Both the position numbers and the translations under genes were made by a program. From a virus, in the IMG/VR virus record IMGVR_UViG_3300021225_000468, positions 1 to 64,000 of that record: DNA of 64,000 bases; one strand, written 5' to 3'. Shown in pieces: positions 29,101 to 39,457 of this stretch (the first letter of the stretch is position 1; each line of letters starts with the position of its first letter). A model generated the notes under the pieces. The model saw nothing but the letters and a program-made list of their open reading frames with translations, did no database searches and had not been told where the DNA came from.

Positions 29101-31968
29101 ATCTTCTAAAATATCAACTCCCTCAATCAGATATTTTTTATACCTATGATATATTGAACCCCATTTACATATCAAATGATATGGTATAAAATGTGTTGCA
29201 CCAATTTCTCTGAATAACGATGAATATTTTACTTTTGATGTGGTATTTGTGAAATTACTTAAATTTCTTAATGTATTATTTGATGGTGCATTTAATTGAT
29301 AATTTATTTTATCATCTAATTCTGAGAATGGCAATGAATTTAACAGTAAATAAGATGACGCTGCGTATTTACCATAACCATATTGTCTAAAAAAATCAAA
29401 ATACAACTGTCTATGAAAAAAAGATGTATTCATGACACTTGTTCTTGTATTATTAATTGTAATTAAATTATCAAATAAATTATTTTTATAATCCGATTTA
29501 ACATAACTTATTTCTTTTACTGTCTGTATTAAAGATTCAGAAGGTACAACTTCAAACTCTATTTTGAATTTTAACTCTTCCTCAGAATAACTCGATTCAT
29601 TAATATAAGACAAATATAAATTTGAATTAAATGGATAAATATTTTTTCTATATGATTCAGGTTGATAAGTTTTTAAATAATTTTTCAAATTTTCATATTC
29701 ACCTGAAACAGAACTTTTATTTATTTTTATATTCTCCGTTATTTTATACGGTATATTCAAAGAATCAATCAAATATGGTAAAGTAGATAATTGGTCCAAA
29801 TAATAAGGATATCTATCAATTGGAGAATAATCTTTTAAAGATTGTATTAAATCAGATGTTGTTTTTACTCTATCTTGAAGTATTGCAATTAATTCATTTT
29901 GTTCTTCAATTGCATTTTTTATATTGATAAATTCAACATCAGATAATTCTTTTATTGTTTTTGTATCAAATGAATCAACTAAGTTGTAAATATTCGCTCT
30001 TTCCCATATTTCATATAAAAAAGATGATGGGGATTTATCAACATATGGAATGTTATCATTGACAATTGATATCGCATTTAGTGGTTGAATGTCGTTATTA
30101 TTTTCATCATTCGGTAGTCTAAATTTAAGATTTTCTATTCCTGTTTCTTTTTCTGCATTAGGGTCTACTTTGTTAGTCGCAACTTTAACATAATTTTCTA
30201 AAAATTCAACTTCAGGCCATATTCGAGAATCTCTTGAGTTTAATTTTGTTACTAAATCATCGTCACCTGGATACGCAACAACATTTTGTCTGTCTTTTTC
30301 AGATTGTTTTTTTATTTCGGGCCATGGGTATATATTCTTATCGTCTTTTGTTTCTTTTGATAAATTACCAATAATCTTTGCTCTCTCATCCGCAACTTTG
30401 AATGCTTTTTGATGAACTTCTTTCATTAATCGAATATAGACATCAGCATTCGCCAATATTACTGCAAATATATTTTTTACTGTTGGCTCAAATCCAAGAC
30501 CTAATTCTTTATCAAGAATTATTTTATTCATTTCATCTTCAACAAACTTTACTAATTTGTCTTTTTCATCATAAAATGTTTTTTTAATATCATTTATATC
30601 AGATATTAAGGTATCGAAATTCACTTCATATTGTCCATTAGAATTATTTTTTCTGTAATATCTTTCACCCCACACTATTGGTTTTGAAAGAATATTACCA
30701 ACAGAGAAATTTGAATTTCCTGTTTTTTTATCTTTCATCAATTTTATGATAGCATCTGAAAATAATGAACTTGATTCAAGTTTTTCTTTATTGTTTTTAA
30801 CTATCTTAAATAAAGTCTGACCGTTTTCTCCAATTATATTATCAGGTTTTGTTTTATCTTGTGATTTTAATTGATACCAATTTATACCTCCTTCAGTTGT
30901 AAAAGTATTTAGTAAATAAAATTTCGCCCATTCAATACACGCTGACTCAAAATAGTTTATTGATTTTTCAAATTCATCTAATCCAACAAAAATATCGGGA
31001 TTTAATCTATTATTTAAAATTTGTTTTTCCAATATTTTATCGAGAGATTGTGCTTTAAAAATAAGTTCACGTAATGTGATTACAGGAAAATTTGATTTTA
31101 CTAATCCTTTTCTTTTGTATTCAGTATAAATTGACTTTAATATTGAGTACCCCCTTGAGCCTCTTGTAATTTCAACTTGTGTGTCCGTATTTTCACTATT
31201 TCCTTGAACTGAATTACTACTTTTTGTATTTTCAACAAAATACATATACGGGGCATTCTTAATTAAATCTAATGATATGTCATTTAAATATGCGAATGTG
31301 GAACCAACAAAACTTGTCTGAATGTCAAAATTTCCAGTACTGTCATTGAACTTTGTTGAAAACCTGACTAAATGAAGTCTATATCTTATTGCCTTACCAT
31401 AATAACCTTTTAAGGTTAAATAAAAAATTGGCCAAGGTAAATGAAAGAATGTATTATATGGTGAATTTTCAGGAGATTCAAACAAAGTTTTACCTCTCAC
31501 ATCGACAAAACTTATATTTACTTGTGGAATTGAATTGACACCTTTAATACTTATGTTTATAGATTCAATACCAAAAGATTGACCTGTTTCATCAAAATTA
31601 TTTTTTAAAACCTTTTCATTGTTGGTTTGTTTTTCATTTATATTTTTGTTATTTGTACTAACTTCTTGTTGATAAAAAGATTCGGACCACTTTGTATCAT
31701 AATCACCACCATTCTGATTTCTTAGAAAATTAAAAGTACCTTGTGCAATATTAACTAACGTATTTGTATCATTATCAGATTTCAAAATTGACCTCGGTAT
31801 CAAATCTGCTTCTAAATTAACATACATTATCAAGTTCTCTTGACTAATATTTCTTGGTAATATATTACCATCTCTATCAACAACACTATTGGGGTCGATA
31901 TATATTAAATTATTTTGGTCAACTTTTACTAATATTTTTTCACTATCTGATAAATTATTGTTCCCCAT
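26158..31968 (-). CDS. Giant baseplate hub-like protein (1936 aa)
   Basis: The longest gene of the central tail block. The N-terminal part (about 125-260) has a hub/gp27-like segment, INISFVDVRGKTLFESP ... FFHLPWPIFYLTLKGYYGKA. Near residues 1690-1760 there is GNAMIQPTMFFYLKNIPMFKG followed (in order) by YWITEVTHSIKANNF and TSFKGTRIP, typical of the hub beta-barrel closing segment of phage baseplate hubs. The last 90 residues form a small domain ending in GIGMSKALMKKLGL and IVYFNME. No lysozyme motif like T4 gp5 is visible. It is several times the size of T4 gp27 (391 aa), so it is an expanded or fused hub. It overlaps the gp53-like gene by 14 nt. Confidence 0.7.
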   Translation of the reverse strand: MGNNNLSDSEKILVKVDQNNLIYIDPNSVVDRDGNILPRNISQENLIMYVNLEADLIPRSILKSDNDTNTLVNIAQGTFNFLRNQNGGDYDTKWSESFYQQEVSTNNKNINEKQTNNEKVLKNNFDETGQSFGIESINISIKGVNSIPQVNISFVDVRGKTLFESPENSPYNTFFHLPWPIFYLTLKGYYGKAIRYRLHLVRFSTKFNDSTGNFDIQTSFVGSTFAYLNDISLDLIKNAPYMYFVENTKSSNSVQGNSENTDTQVEITRGSRGYSILKSIYTEYKRKGLVKSNFPVITLRELIFKAQSLDKILEKQILNNRLNPDIFVGLDEFEKSINYFESACIEWAKFYLLNTFTTEGGINWYQLKSQDKTKPDNIIGENGQTLFKIVKNNKEKLESSSLFSDAIIKLMKDKKTGNSNFSVGNILSKPIVWGERYYRKNNSNGQYEVNFDTLISDINDIKKTFYDEKDKLVKFVEDEMNKIILDKELGLGFEPTVKNIFAVILANADVYIRLMKEVHQKAFKVADERAKIIGNLSKETKDDKNIYPWPEIKKQSEKDRQNVVAYPGDDDLVTKLNSRDSRIWPEVEFLENYVKVATNKVDPNAEKETGIENLKFRLPNDENNNDIQPLNAISIVNDNIPYVDKSPSSFLYEIWERANIYNLVDSFDTKTIKELSDVEFINIKNAIEEQNELIAILQDRVKTTSDLIQSLKDYSPIDRYPYYLDQLSTLPYLIDSLNIPYKITENIKINKSSVSGEYENLKNYLKTYQPESYRKNIYPFNSNLYLSYINESSYSEEELKFKIEFEVVPSESLIQTVKEISYVKSDYKNNLFDNLITINNTRTSVMNTSFFHRQLYFDFFRQYGYGKYAASSYLLLNSLPFSELDDKINYQLNAPSNNTLRNLSNFTNTTSKVKYSSLFREIGATHFIPYHLICKWGSIYHRYKKYLIEGVDILEDMLDPNNKTRPINGSIFFNNNQTSPNFTAFTANSDTITYSGQVDVGVHPFYDAIFHQIVNDYNHYDVLSGNTSFSQNVTNKKILMRKRTESNLLNFWTSIVDNSKYKPDEKKYTLLPCDGGNENINASDNTTTGELITNSETFDSGTQKNFRIVWADEYLNDNYDGLNFPLYNQYHRTYVTGQTNSDNIYSFDTNYRKIIDLFGTFSPKILEEFEEIFLQFASERVNDNSIDYKFPNVKYTKFQDILRDIVTVNKSLITSNDVENIILELKQKQKTNLQDITKNILSTTNLVKITLGNPKELDTHILYGFTDVSTGNTLSYNFYNSSQLTVNNLKLINLYLGEDIDGYYREFFQINNIELKEDNIIELRPIILIYAGYRKNGGAAISSTFKNYLDVNILRKATINDIPSFENRRQLFLDYLISNFGKLNQKIKTVTLNQISSGYNNKDPKIELYNYFKSFNDKWIGGNSIGQRLLLEEFLFLDKANKDIGDKLYLNIDKLIPLGDTKNSKINLYGVISVLLQNSGLDMRALPSYVNFYGNNVKTKNRITPSKNVASNIFGTFLEVDYQESTPKIIIQYVGQSSKHIDVQSKKYKFADDSFPIYQTNNNPILITSLKSFEQLDLSKSNRAVAFEVSFGDQNQSIFKGIQLDQSSLKNTSESFVVMENIARTESGAGAYNIDVGLFDYYRQASYTCDVTCFGNAMIQPTMFFYLKNIPMFKGSYWITEVTHSIKANNFTTSFKGTRIPYKSLPDPLDSFTSSYRILFDKIKDRAINKIKTDRNILDNGYSFTYKGNTYTTKPGVIIPEEDFYKNIVNEAGYTEFGVPYNGENANIQLMKYSSQNRTQTKWLRARVVIMGGEKNTFSNGDDREMEIATRINGSKVLWKDVKNLSDNENCLFYSIYIEKIQLFNDVFNKYKNGKTIFINPKTKQEVEVKYQVTNSVVSGPIDIGPDIENYGIGMSKALMKKLGLEEGSIVYFNME

Positions 31969-32281
31969 AATATAAATTATATAAATCTACACCTCTTTTA
32001 TAATCTTGTAAAGTACTTATCAATGGAAAGGGTATTCTAATAATAAAGTTGTCAGGTATTTCAAATTCTATACCACCAACCTCAGGATTAGCCATCATTA
32101 TTAACCAACCAAATGTGGGTGACCCATAGTTGTCTTGTGATACTTTATCTAATCTTGTACGTCCTTTAATATATCTAATGTATTTATCAGTTGATTTTAT
32201 AGGTATTTCAATTCCTGGTACAATTCTAAAATTACCATCTTGTTCAAAATATTGATATCTATCAAAATAATTTCTACTCAT
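31955..32281 (-). CDS. gp53: Baseplate wedge gp53-like / LysM-like protein
   Basis: A 108-aa protein with a LysM/tail-protein-X-like pattern: GRTRLDKVSQDNYGSPTFGW, LIMMANPEVGG and IPDNFIIRIPFP. This matches the 'D...a...YG...~W~i~~~N~~~~~~~i~~g~~l~iP' pattern of T4 gp53 and related baseplate proteins. It is shorter than T4 gp53 (196 aa). It lies immediately upstream of the giant hub gene (overlap) and 1 nt after the 1599-aa gene, a normal place for a hub/wedge connector. Confidence 0.75.
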   Translation of the reverse strand: MSRNYFDRYQYFEQDGNFRIVPGIEIPIKSTDKYIRYIKGRTRLDKVSQDNYGSPTFGWLIMMANPEVGGIEFEIPDNFIIRIPFPLISTLQDYKRGVDLYNLYYGEQ

Positions 32282-32282
32282 T

Positions 32283-35200
32283 TCAAAGTTTCAATTTATA
32301 AAAGTTTAATTTGTCTTTTACAACTATTGGTGATTTGTTTATTTTTTCTCCATCAATATATATTGCATCAGTTGATGTTACTTCATTCGATGTATCAACT
32401 GTAAATGTCAAATTTTTATTTTCAACAATTTCTTTATATTTTTTAAATGTGAATTTTTTTGGTTCCACTAAATTGGTAAAATATTTATCTAAAGATTTTT
32501 TCATTTTATTTATTACAGAATCATTGTATATGATTTTATCAGTAAAAATATTTATTATTTGTGATTTTTTATCCTTAAATAATGTTTTTAATATATCAGA
32601 TATATCATTAGTTGTAAATGTTGGATTATTAAAATCTATACTACTATCCAAATCTTCATAAAATTTTGTTGAATTTTCTTTGATATAATTTATACCATAC
32701 TCATATTCATCATATAATAGATTTTTTGTAAATCCACTTAATGTTACTTCAGTTCCTTTTTTTGTATTTGTTACTTTATCAGAATTAAGTAAAAAGTCTT
32801 TCCCGTGTTTTACAATGAAATTGACTTTATCCATAGATTTTATGACCTCATCTCTTGATTCCTCTATTGCAAATATTTGAGAATTATTTGTTATGTCATC
32901 AAATATTATAGACAATTCTGTTTCTAAATATTTGTATAAATAATCGTTATCCGTTTTACTTATTAAGTTTGCATCCATGAATTTATCAAAACCAAATATT
33001 GTAGATGGACTTGAATTTTTTAATGTATTGATAAATTGTCTTTTTAATATTTGAGTGTATACAAATAACTCTTTACCTTGAGGATATATTCCAACCAAAT
33101 CAAATGATTCAGATGGTGAAGAAATACTATCTGTAGATGTCCATACATCATATGTTTTAATTATTCTATAAGTGTTTGATAAAATCAAATTACTTATTTT
33201 TTTACCATAAAATGGTACAATTATATTGTACGCAGTCTTATAAATTTCAAAATAATTTTTGATTTTACTATGGACATCTATAATTAATTTTGAATATGTC
33301 AATGAATTATTATCAGTAGAAATATCACCAATATATTTACCGTCTCTCAATTCATTACCCTTATTCGAGTTATCAGGTTCAGGTGTTCTATTATCTCTTT
33401 TTTGTAAGTCTTCTAAAAATTCTTTAGTAAAAGTATTTGCATCTTGACCTCCAATCATAGTATTTGTCGGTATCGACCTTTCATCATAAATTTCTGTATT
33501 TGCATAATAATTTGAAGATAATGCGTTTTGTAATCTTTCAATTGGTTTTTCTAATCCTTGTCCACCCAAAAATGACATTTGTAAAGTAACGGTTGCAATC
33601 ATCGGTTGTAACCCGATTCCTTCAGGATTATAATCCCATGTTGAGTCATCGTATGATATTTGAGCATCTCTAATGACTACCTTAGAATGATAGAAATCAC
33701 CTACACGTAATATACATATTGGTGGTGGACCAAATGTTGTGTTTCTTGCATTCAAATCATTTGTATCACTTACACCTTTTATTGGTAATGTGTCTCCAGG
33801 TCTTAAACATTGATGTATAAATGTTAATCTCGCATTTAATCCTTCAGGAGTTGTTGAATGAAAACCAGGATGAAAATATTTTAATTTTTCTCTTAATGAA
33901 TTAAATATTACTGGCGATGATTCATCTAATCTTTTAAAATAATAACATTCCGATAATGTTTTCATTATGATTCTTTTCATAATGTCTATCGGTGGTTTTT
34001 TTAGTTTAGTCGGAATTTGAGTTGTACCGTCTACAATAATACTTGTTGGTCCAATTACTTGTTGTGTTGCCGCTGTTTCATTTACTATTGGATTTATTTT
34101 ATCTGATTTCACACTATAAGTTATATCTACATCAGATTTTCTACAACTAAATGAAATTGGTGAAATAATACCTAATCTTGGTATTTTTTTAAAATCCCTA
34201 TTAACACAATTAGTATCAAGAGAATTAGACGAATTTCCTGTTGAAGTTTCACCAACATTTTTGATTGAAACAGTTATCACGGTATCATAATCGTATCCAA
34301 AATCTTTTCTCAAAGAATAATCCTCATCAACAGAAGGACTACCAGGTGTGTCTGTCCATCTTATTTTAGGTGGTGTTTTTCCTTGCTTCGTTATTTTTTC
34401 AAATATATCTAATAATATACTATACGACCTTCTTGATGATAATTTTTGATTATAATCTAATTTATCTAAAGACGATGTTGTTGAATATATTTTTATCTTA
34501 ATATTTTCTGCTTTACCTGATTCTAATTTTTCTTTCAATTTAGTTAATTTAGAATCATATTCAGTGTAATTTTTTTCTGCATTTGTAAAATACTCATCTA
34601 ATTTGTTTACTTGATTGGTGATTTTTGAAACATCAACAATTGAATCTTGACCATAAATCTGATTTCTGTCATTTTTAGCTTGAACTAAATCATTACCACT
34701 GAAAACAGAATTTAATTCAGTTAAATCTGATTGTAAATTGTTTTTCCATTCTGTTTTTTTAGAAATATAATTATTATATAAATTACTATATTTTTGAGTA
34801 GCAATTTCACTTGGGTCACCGATTGGTTCTTTATTATCAAAATATAAAGTAATTTTAAGTGGTTCACCAACAGTACTACTACCTTCTTTTAAAGATGTTG
34901 AATTAGTGACAGCGGGAACATTTATATTTGTAACTTCCCCAAAATTAGTTTTTACATTATTTACAACATCGGGTTGTACATTTTTAGAATCATTTAAATA
35001 TTGTTCAATATATTTAATATCTGTTGGGTCTAATGTACTGTATCTTCTAATCAAATCATAGAAATCTAATGTTTCACATCCAGCAAAAAATGCATTAATA
35101 TAATTATCAGCTTCTTCATCTGACATATTTGAGAAGAATTCTCTCGTTAATAAATTCAATATACTTGGGTGGTCCACAACAATTTTGAAACTTAATGTAC

Positions 35201-37082
35201 CACTTCTCGATGTGTTGTTATATGTATATATCGGTTCTGGTCTACCTATAAAAAGATTTTCATCCCATTTTGCACTATTACTTTCTGAAATTTTCAAGTC
35301 ATATGGTGGAAACCACATTACTCTACCTCCATTTGGTCCTCTTTCACAAACAGGTAAATCTAAAACAGTAAAACCAGGTGAATTAGATGTTTTCCATGCT
35401 AAGTTTTCTATTGAAAACATGTACTTTTTTGCATAAAAACTTTTATTGTCTTTGTCTGTACCAAATGGATAGTTTTGAAATATATTAGATGAATTGTCAA
35501 AACTCTTTTTACCATTAGACATAGGGGCAATATTTAAATTCCATGGGTCAGATACTACTGTTCCATCAAATTTTCTATTATTCCCACCTTTCTTCATTGT
35601 GTCAGAATAAGACAAATATGGTCTGTCTTTTGTCCATGTTCTACAATATTCAACACCTGATTCTACTCCTGAAAATTTATCTACGTATTTTATAGATGAA
35701 CCTCTTGATAAAAATTTTTCACCTTCTTTGAATATTCTTGAAGTTTGGTCAATCACATTACCAATATGTGACCTTGCTTCACCACCTTTAGGCATACTAT
35801 CTAACAACTCTTGAGTAAATCCTAAAATAGAATCCTCTCTAAACTCATATTGTGTCGATAAAGATTTTGTCAGATTTGATGATTGTCCATTATATTCTTT
35901 ATTGTTTTCACCTAATTTATTATTTGAATTCGTACTAATCCAAGTCAATTTACCACTAATCTCACCACCATCACCTAATGATTTTATTCTTTCAAATAAT
36001 CTTGCTTGTGTTTCATCAAACATGACACTTAAATAATAGTTACTTCTAACTATATTTCCATTCATGTCTGACATAGAATTTAATACGTTATTTCCTCTAT
36101 CATCACCAATATATGCAACACCTTCAGGTGCTTCTGTACCTAAAAACTCTTTTACCCCTTGTGCTGCTTTTTCAATAAAATTGAATATTTTAGATGTATT
36201 TTGAGACCTCGCAGTCGTAGTATAATTTGGTGCATATTTAGATTTTGATAGTAAATCAAATAATTGTTTTTTCTGACCACTACCACTATATTCAATTAAT
36301 AAATCTGATGGTTTTCTTGTCTCTAAAGGTCTTCTTTGTACACCTAATAAAGATAATAACGCACCTGATGCATCTTGTAATGTTCTACCAACTTCAGTAT
36401 TTGCAGTTTTTCTTCTTTCTGTTTGTCTATTAGGATTTGTCAGATAATCACCAGGAATCTCCGCCCAAGGAAATTCTAATCCTGCAACAGTCTGTACAAA
36501 ATCAATACCTTTACCTACAGGTGTTTTTGCAACAGTAATTGAATTATTAGACTCAACTAAAGGTTCTCTACCTGTTACAATATTAGTTGCTGTCGCTAAA
36601 TTTCCTTGTAACGCATCTAATAATCTAATTCTACCTAATGTAGATTTTAATAAATTTTGTTCAATTCTCGAATATACAGGACCTTTTTGGTTTTTATCAC
36701 GTATATATGATGCTGCGAATTTAAATAACTCAGATTCATTTTCATAATTATCATTACTCATGATACCCACCAAATTATACTGTCCATTTACAAAATAAGG
36801 TGTTCCATCATAATACATAGATAAATTTGCTCTCCTTGGAATTGTATCTAAAATATCCTTAACAAAATATTCTGACGGTTTGAAAACGTTATTTGTTTGT
36901 GGAATAGATAAATCTCTTTGTCTATCTGTATCAACCGCTCCTGGGTCAATATTAGAAAACTGACTTAAATTTTGTAATCTATAATTTTGTGCAGTAAAAG
37001 TTTGTGGTCCATTAGGTGCTTGTAATGTTCTGGATAAAACAAAATCTCTAAACTGTTTAGTTGTATCAAAATCTAATGGCAT
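32283..37082 (-). CDS. Large baseplate protein with OmpA-like domain (1599 aa)
   Basis: Unrecognised as a whole. Residues about 743-945 have an OmpA/Pal-type peptidoglycan-binding pattern, with ITLYFDNKEP as first strand, a roughly 100-residue insertion, then IKIKIYSTTSSLDKLDYNQK and LSSRRSYSILLDIF, the NxxLSxxRAxxV helix. A C-terminal block at about 1150-1260 reads LRVGDFYHSKVVIRDAQISY, then NPEGIGLQPMIATVTLQMSF and LQNALSSNYYANTEIYD, a pattern that looks baseplate-like. It sits between the tape measure and gp53-like/hub genes, so it is likely part of the tail tip or inner baseplate that meets the cell wall. Confidence 0.65.
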   Translation of the reverse strand: MPLDFDTTKQFRDFVLSRTLQAPNGPQTFTAQNYRLQNLSQFSNIDPGAVDTDRQRDLSIPQTNNVFKPSEYFVKDILDTIPRRANLSMYYDGTPYFVNGQYNLVGIMSNDNYENESELFKFAASYIRDKNQKGPVYSRIEQNLLKSTLGRIRLLDALQGNLATATNIVTGREPLVESNNSITVAKTPVGKGIDFVQTVAGLEFPWAEIPGDYLTNPNRQTERRKTANTEVGRTLQDASGALLSLLGVQRRPLETRKPSDLLIEYSGSGQKKQLFDLLSKSKYAPNYTTTARSQNTSKIFNFIEKAAQGVKEFLGTEAPEGVAYIGDDRGNNVLNSMSDMNGNIVRSNYYLSVMFDETQARLFERIKSLGDGGEISGKLTWISTNSNNKLGENNKEYNGQSSNLTKSLSTQYEFREDSILGFTQELLDSMPKGGEARSHIGNVIDQTSRIFKEGEKFLSRGSSIKYVDKFSGVESGVEYCRTWTKDRPYLSYSDTMKKGGNNRKFDGTVVSDPWNLNIAPMSNGKKSFDNSSNIFQNYPFGTDKDNKSFYAKKYMFSIENLAWKTSNSPGFTVLDLPVCERGPNGGRVMWFPPYDLKISESNSAKWDENLFIGRPEPIYTYNNTSRSGTLSFKIVVDHPSILNLLTREFFSNMSDEEADNYINAFFAGCETLDFYDLIRRYSTLDPTDIKYIEQYLNDSKNVQPDVVNNVKTNFGEVTNINVPAVTNSTSLKEGSSTVGEPLKITLYFDNKEPIGDPSEIATQKYSNLYNNYISKKTEWKNNLQSDLTELNSVFSGNDLVQAKNDRNQIYGQDSIVDVSKITNQVNKLDEYFTNAEKNYTEYDSKLTKLKEKLESGKAENIKIKIYSTTSSLDKLDYNQKLSSRRSYSILLDIFEKITKQGKTPPKIRWTDTPGSPSVDEDYSLRKDFGYDYDTVITVSIKNVGETSTGNSSNSLDTNCVNRDFKKIPRLGIISPISFSCRKSDVDITYSVKSDKINPIVNETAATQQVIGPTSIIVDGTTQIPTKLKKPPIDIMKRIIMKTLSECYYFKRLDESSPVIFNSLREKLKYFHPGFHSTTPEGLNARLTFIHQCLRPGDTLPIKGVSDTNDLNARNTTFGPPPICILRVGDFYHSKVVIRDAQISYDDSTWDYNPEGIGLQPMIATVTLQMSFLGGQGLEKPIERLQNALSSNYYANTEIYDERSIPTNTMIGGQDANTFTKEFLEDLQKRDNRTPEPDNSNKGNELRDGKYIGDISTDNNSLTYSKLIIDVHSKIKNYFEIYKTAYNIIVPFYGKKISNLILSNTYRIIKTYDVWTSTDSISSPSESFDLVGIYPQGKELFVYTQILKRQFINTLKNSSPSTIFGFDKFMDANLISKTDNDYLYKYLETELSIIFDDITNNSQIFAIEESRDEVIKSMDKVNFIVKHGKDFLLNSDKVTNTKKGTEVTLSGFTKNLLYDEYEYGINYIKENSTKFYEDLDSSIDFNNPTFTTNDISDILKTLFKDKKSQIINIFTDKIIYNDSVINKMKKSLDKYFTNLVEPKKFTFKKYKEIVENKNLTFTVDTSNEVTSTDAIYIDGEKINKSPIVVKDKLNFYKLKL

Positions 37083-37096
37083 TTATTTGTTTTAAT

Positions 37097-37104
37097 AATA
37101 AATA
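37097..37104 (-). promoter_or_regulatory. TATTTATT element upstream of the 1599-aa gene
   Basis: Sense-strand CTCTATTTATTATTAAAAC, 15-22 nt before the ATG at 37082, in the 50-nt gap after the tape measure gene. Member of the recurrent element; function inferred. Confidence 0.4.
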
Positions 37105-37132
37105 GAGCAAGAAAAAAAATCAATATCTATAA

Positions 37133-39454
37133 TTATACCTTAGCAGCGGTTTGAGTTGATAAATAACTATTTTCTTCTATAGTTGTCATCTCTTCAAATA
37201 AGTTTGGATTCTTATATAGATATCTTGCAAATGTGTCCATAATAGCAGGGGACTTAACTAAATGTTCATGTTTGTGTGTATGTTCAACAGACAGTTTATT
37301 ATCTTTAGATAATTTTTCACTTAAACTTGCAACATTACCATCTAATCTTGTTAGTGATGTATTTAAAATTTCGTAATTAGTGTTTTTTGACATAATCGGT
37401 TCTAATGACGCGATATTGCCTGTAGATTTATTAGTGTTAATTTGTGATACTATAGAAGTATTTAAATTTAAGAAATTTTTTATGTCTGTATTAATTTCCT
37501 TTAAATAACCATTTGATTGTTTATTTTCAGAAGAAATACTTGCCATTGTCCCACCTAAATTTTTTATCTCTTCATTATATTTTGCGAACCCGTCTAATGA
37601 TGATGGGGTCATTTTATTCAAGGAAGATAAATCAGTATTAGTACTTGTTTTCGGTATTTGTGATTGTGGTGTAGATGTTTTTGGTTCCTGTATACCTTCT
37701 GTAGACTTATTCTGTAAATTTAGAACATCTTTAGCACCATTCGCCCATTTTTCAATTAAACCATAAATCTCTTTTTTCGGGTCAATTTTTTTAAGTTGTT
37801 CATCATCAAAAGTATTAAACTTTTTAGATAATTTACTTACTGCATCAGAAATAGAATCACCTTCTTTTAATTTAACACCCATCATCTTTGCAGCTTCTCT
37901 AACCGCATCGTCAGTAATGTCTCCAATTGCTCTACCACCAATATTTCTCATACGAGCAACAATCATACCCATCATATTTTCAATACGAGTTATACTTGTA
38001 TATTGATTATTGATGACATCCTCTGGTGTTTTTTTACTTATATCGTCTCTATATTTTTTTAATTGTTCAATTTGACTTTGATTCAAATCTTCTAATGCAA
38101 CTGATGTACCTCCAAAAAATTCTTGTAATTCCTTAGAACCACTTAAATCTATAACCATTTGACCATCTTTCATTTTTGCTATATTGGTTATAAATTCTTT
38201 TTCTTCATCACCCACAACTAATCCTGCTCTCATCATTGCAGATGCAGCTGCACTTTTTTCTGCGGTAGCAATTGCACCGTTTGCCAATTCTTGATATGAG
38301 ACACCTAACTGAGAAGCCATTTCTCTTGCATACCTCAAATTGACACCTGTAATTTCAAATCTTTTTTGTTCTGTGTTATATGTTGCTAAATTTCCTGCCG
38401 CTTTAATTAAAGAATCTTGTAACCCTTCAACATTGTTTGTTGCCATATACATTAATTTCAATGGGTCATTGAAATCACCTATAGCACCACCAAGTACTTG
38501 TAAATTCGCAGATAATTCTATAGCACCTTCAGGACTCATTACTTTATCTGCAATCTTGAATACTTCATTCATGGACATCCTGAATTCGGTAGATTTTTGA
38601 ATCATTCTTGACAAACCCGCTACACCATTCTGAAATCCGTACTCATTTAACTTCCCAATATTCTGTGTCAATTCTTTAGTAACAGATTGAGCACGTAACC
38701 CTAAAGATACCGAACTCCTACCCACTTCTTCAATTCCTTTCATTGCGTCAACAGCACCTATACCAATTTTTTCAAATGCAGGAAGTAAGTCTGCCAATTC
38801 CTCAATATTTGTCAAATAAGCAGCACCAATCTTACCCGCCATTTCCCATGTTTCTTCATTCAATGTATAAAAACGACCTGTTTTTACAATCAAATCACCT
38901 GCGGTATTTGCTAATTGTTGGAAACTAATTCCGTATTGTAATAATTTAGGATTAGTATCTGTTAACGTTTTACGATATGCTTCTGCAAATTCAAAATTCA
39001 ATCCTGTATCCTTATTAATTGCAGTTCTTAATGCGGATTGTTCACTATAATAAAGTTCTAATTGTTTAATTGATTGGTCTTTTAATGCGGATAAGAATCC
39101 TCTCGCAACATCACTTGGATTAGTAAAAATAGACAAACCACCGTTAGGTCCTGTCATAATATCTTTTAACGTATTAAAAATACCATTTAAATCAGTTGTT
39201 TCACTTTGTAAATTACCAAATTGAGCGCTACTCCTAAATGGAGAAAAAATATCACCTGTTGATGAAAAGGAAGTAGAAGTCTGTGAAGAATTTCTGGTAG
39301 AATTTTTTTTATTCCACTCTTTATAAACCTCTTTGAAACAATCAGGATTATTGAAGTCGTATCCCTCTGCTTTACATGCATTAAGATAATCCGTTTCATT
39401 TGTATAACGGGTCACTAATATCGAAGCTTTAATTCCTGTACCTGTACATGCCAT
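37133..39454 (-). CDS. Tape measure protein
   Basis: A 773-aa largely helical protein placed immediately after the tube and chaperone-like genes, the canonical tape-measure position. Long helices are rich in A, E, K and L. Ala/Gly-rich amphipathic stretches such as AIATAEKSAAASAMMRAG resemble the membrane-active part of tape measures, and the C-terminal region is S/T/N-rich with coiled-coil potential. If about 1.5 angstrom per residue applies, the tail would be near 115 nm (inference from the general tape-measure rule). The N-terminus contains three cysteines (MACTG..., NAC, PDC). The length exceeds T4 gp29 (590 aa). Confidence 0.7.
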   Translation of the reverse strand: MACTGTGIKASILVTRYTNETDYLNACKAEGYDFNNPDCFKEVYKEWNKKNSTRNSSQTSTSFSSTGDIFSPFRSSAQFGNLQSETTDLNGIFNTLKDIMTGPNGGLSIFTNPSDVARGFLSALKDQSIKQLELYYSEQSALRTAINKDTGLNFEFAEAYRKTLTDTNPKLLQYGISFQQLANTAGDLIVKTGRFYTLNEETWEMAGKIGAAYLTNIEELADLLPAFEKIGIGAVDAMKGIEEVGRSSVSLGLRAQSVTKELTQNIGKLNEYGFQNGVAGLSRMIQKSTEFRMSMNEVFKIADKVMSPEGAIELSANLQVLGGAIGDFNDPLKLMYMATNNVEGLQDSLIKAAGNLATYNTEQKRFEITGVNLRYAREMASQLGVSYQELANGAIATAEKSAAASAMMRAGLVVGDEEKEFITNIAKMKDGQMVIDLSGSKELQEFFGGTSVALEDLNQSQIEQLKKYRDDISKKTPEDVINNQYTSITRIENMMGMIVARMRNIGGRAIGDITDDAVREAAKMMGVKLKEGDSISDAVSKLSKKFNTFDDEQLKKIDPKKEIYGLIEKWANGAKDVLNLQNKSTEGIQEPKTSTPQSQIPKTSTNTDLSSLNKMTPSSLDGFAKYNEEIKNLGGTMASISSENKQSNGYLKEINTDIKNFLNLNTSIVSQINTNKSTGNIASLEPIMSKNTNYEILNTSLTRLDGNVASLSEKLSKDNKLSVEHTHKHEHLVKSPAIMDTFARYLYKNPNLFEEMTTIEENSYLSTQTAAKV

Positions 39455-39457
39455 ACA

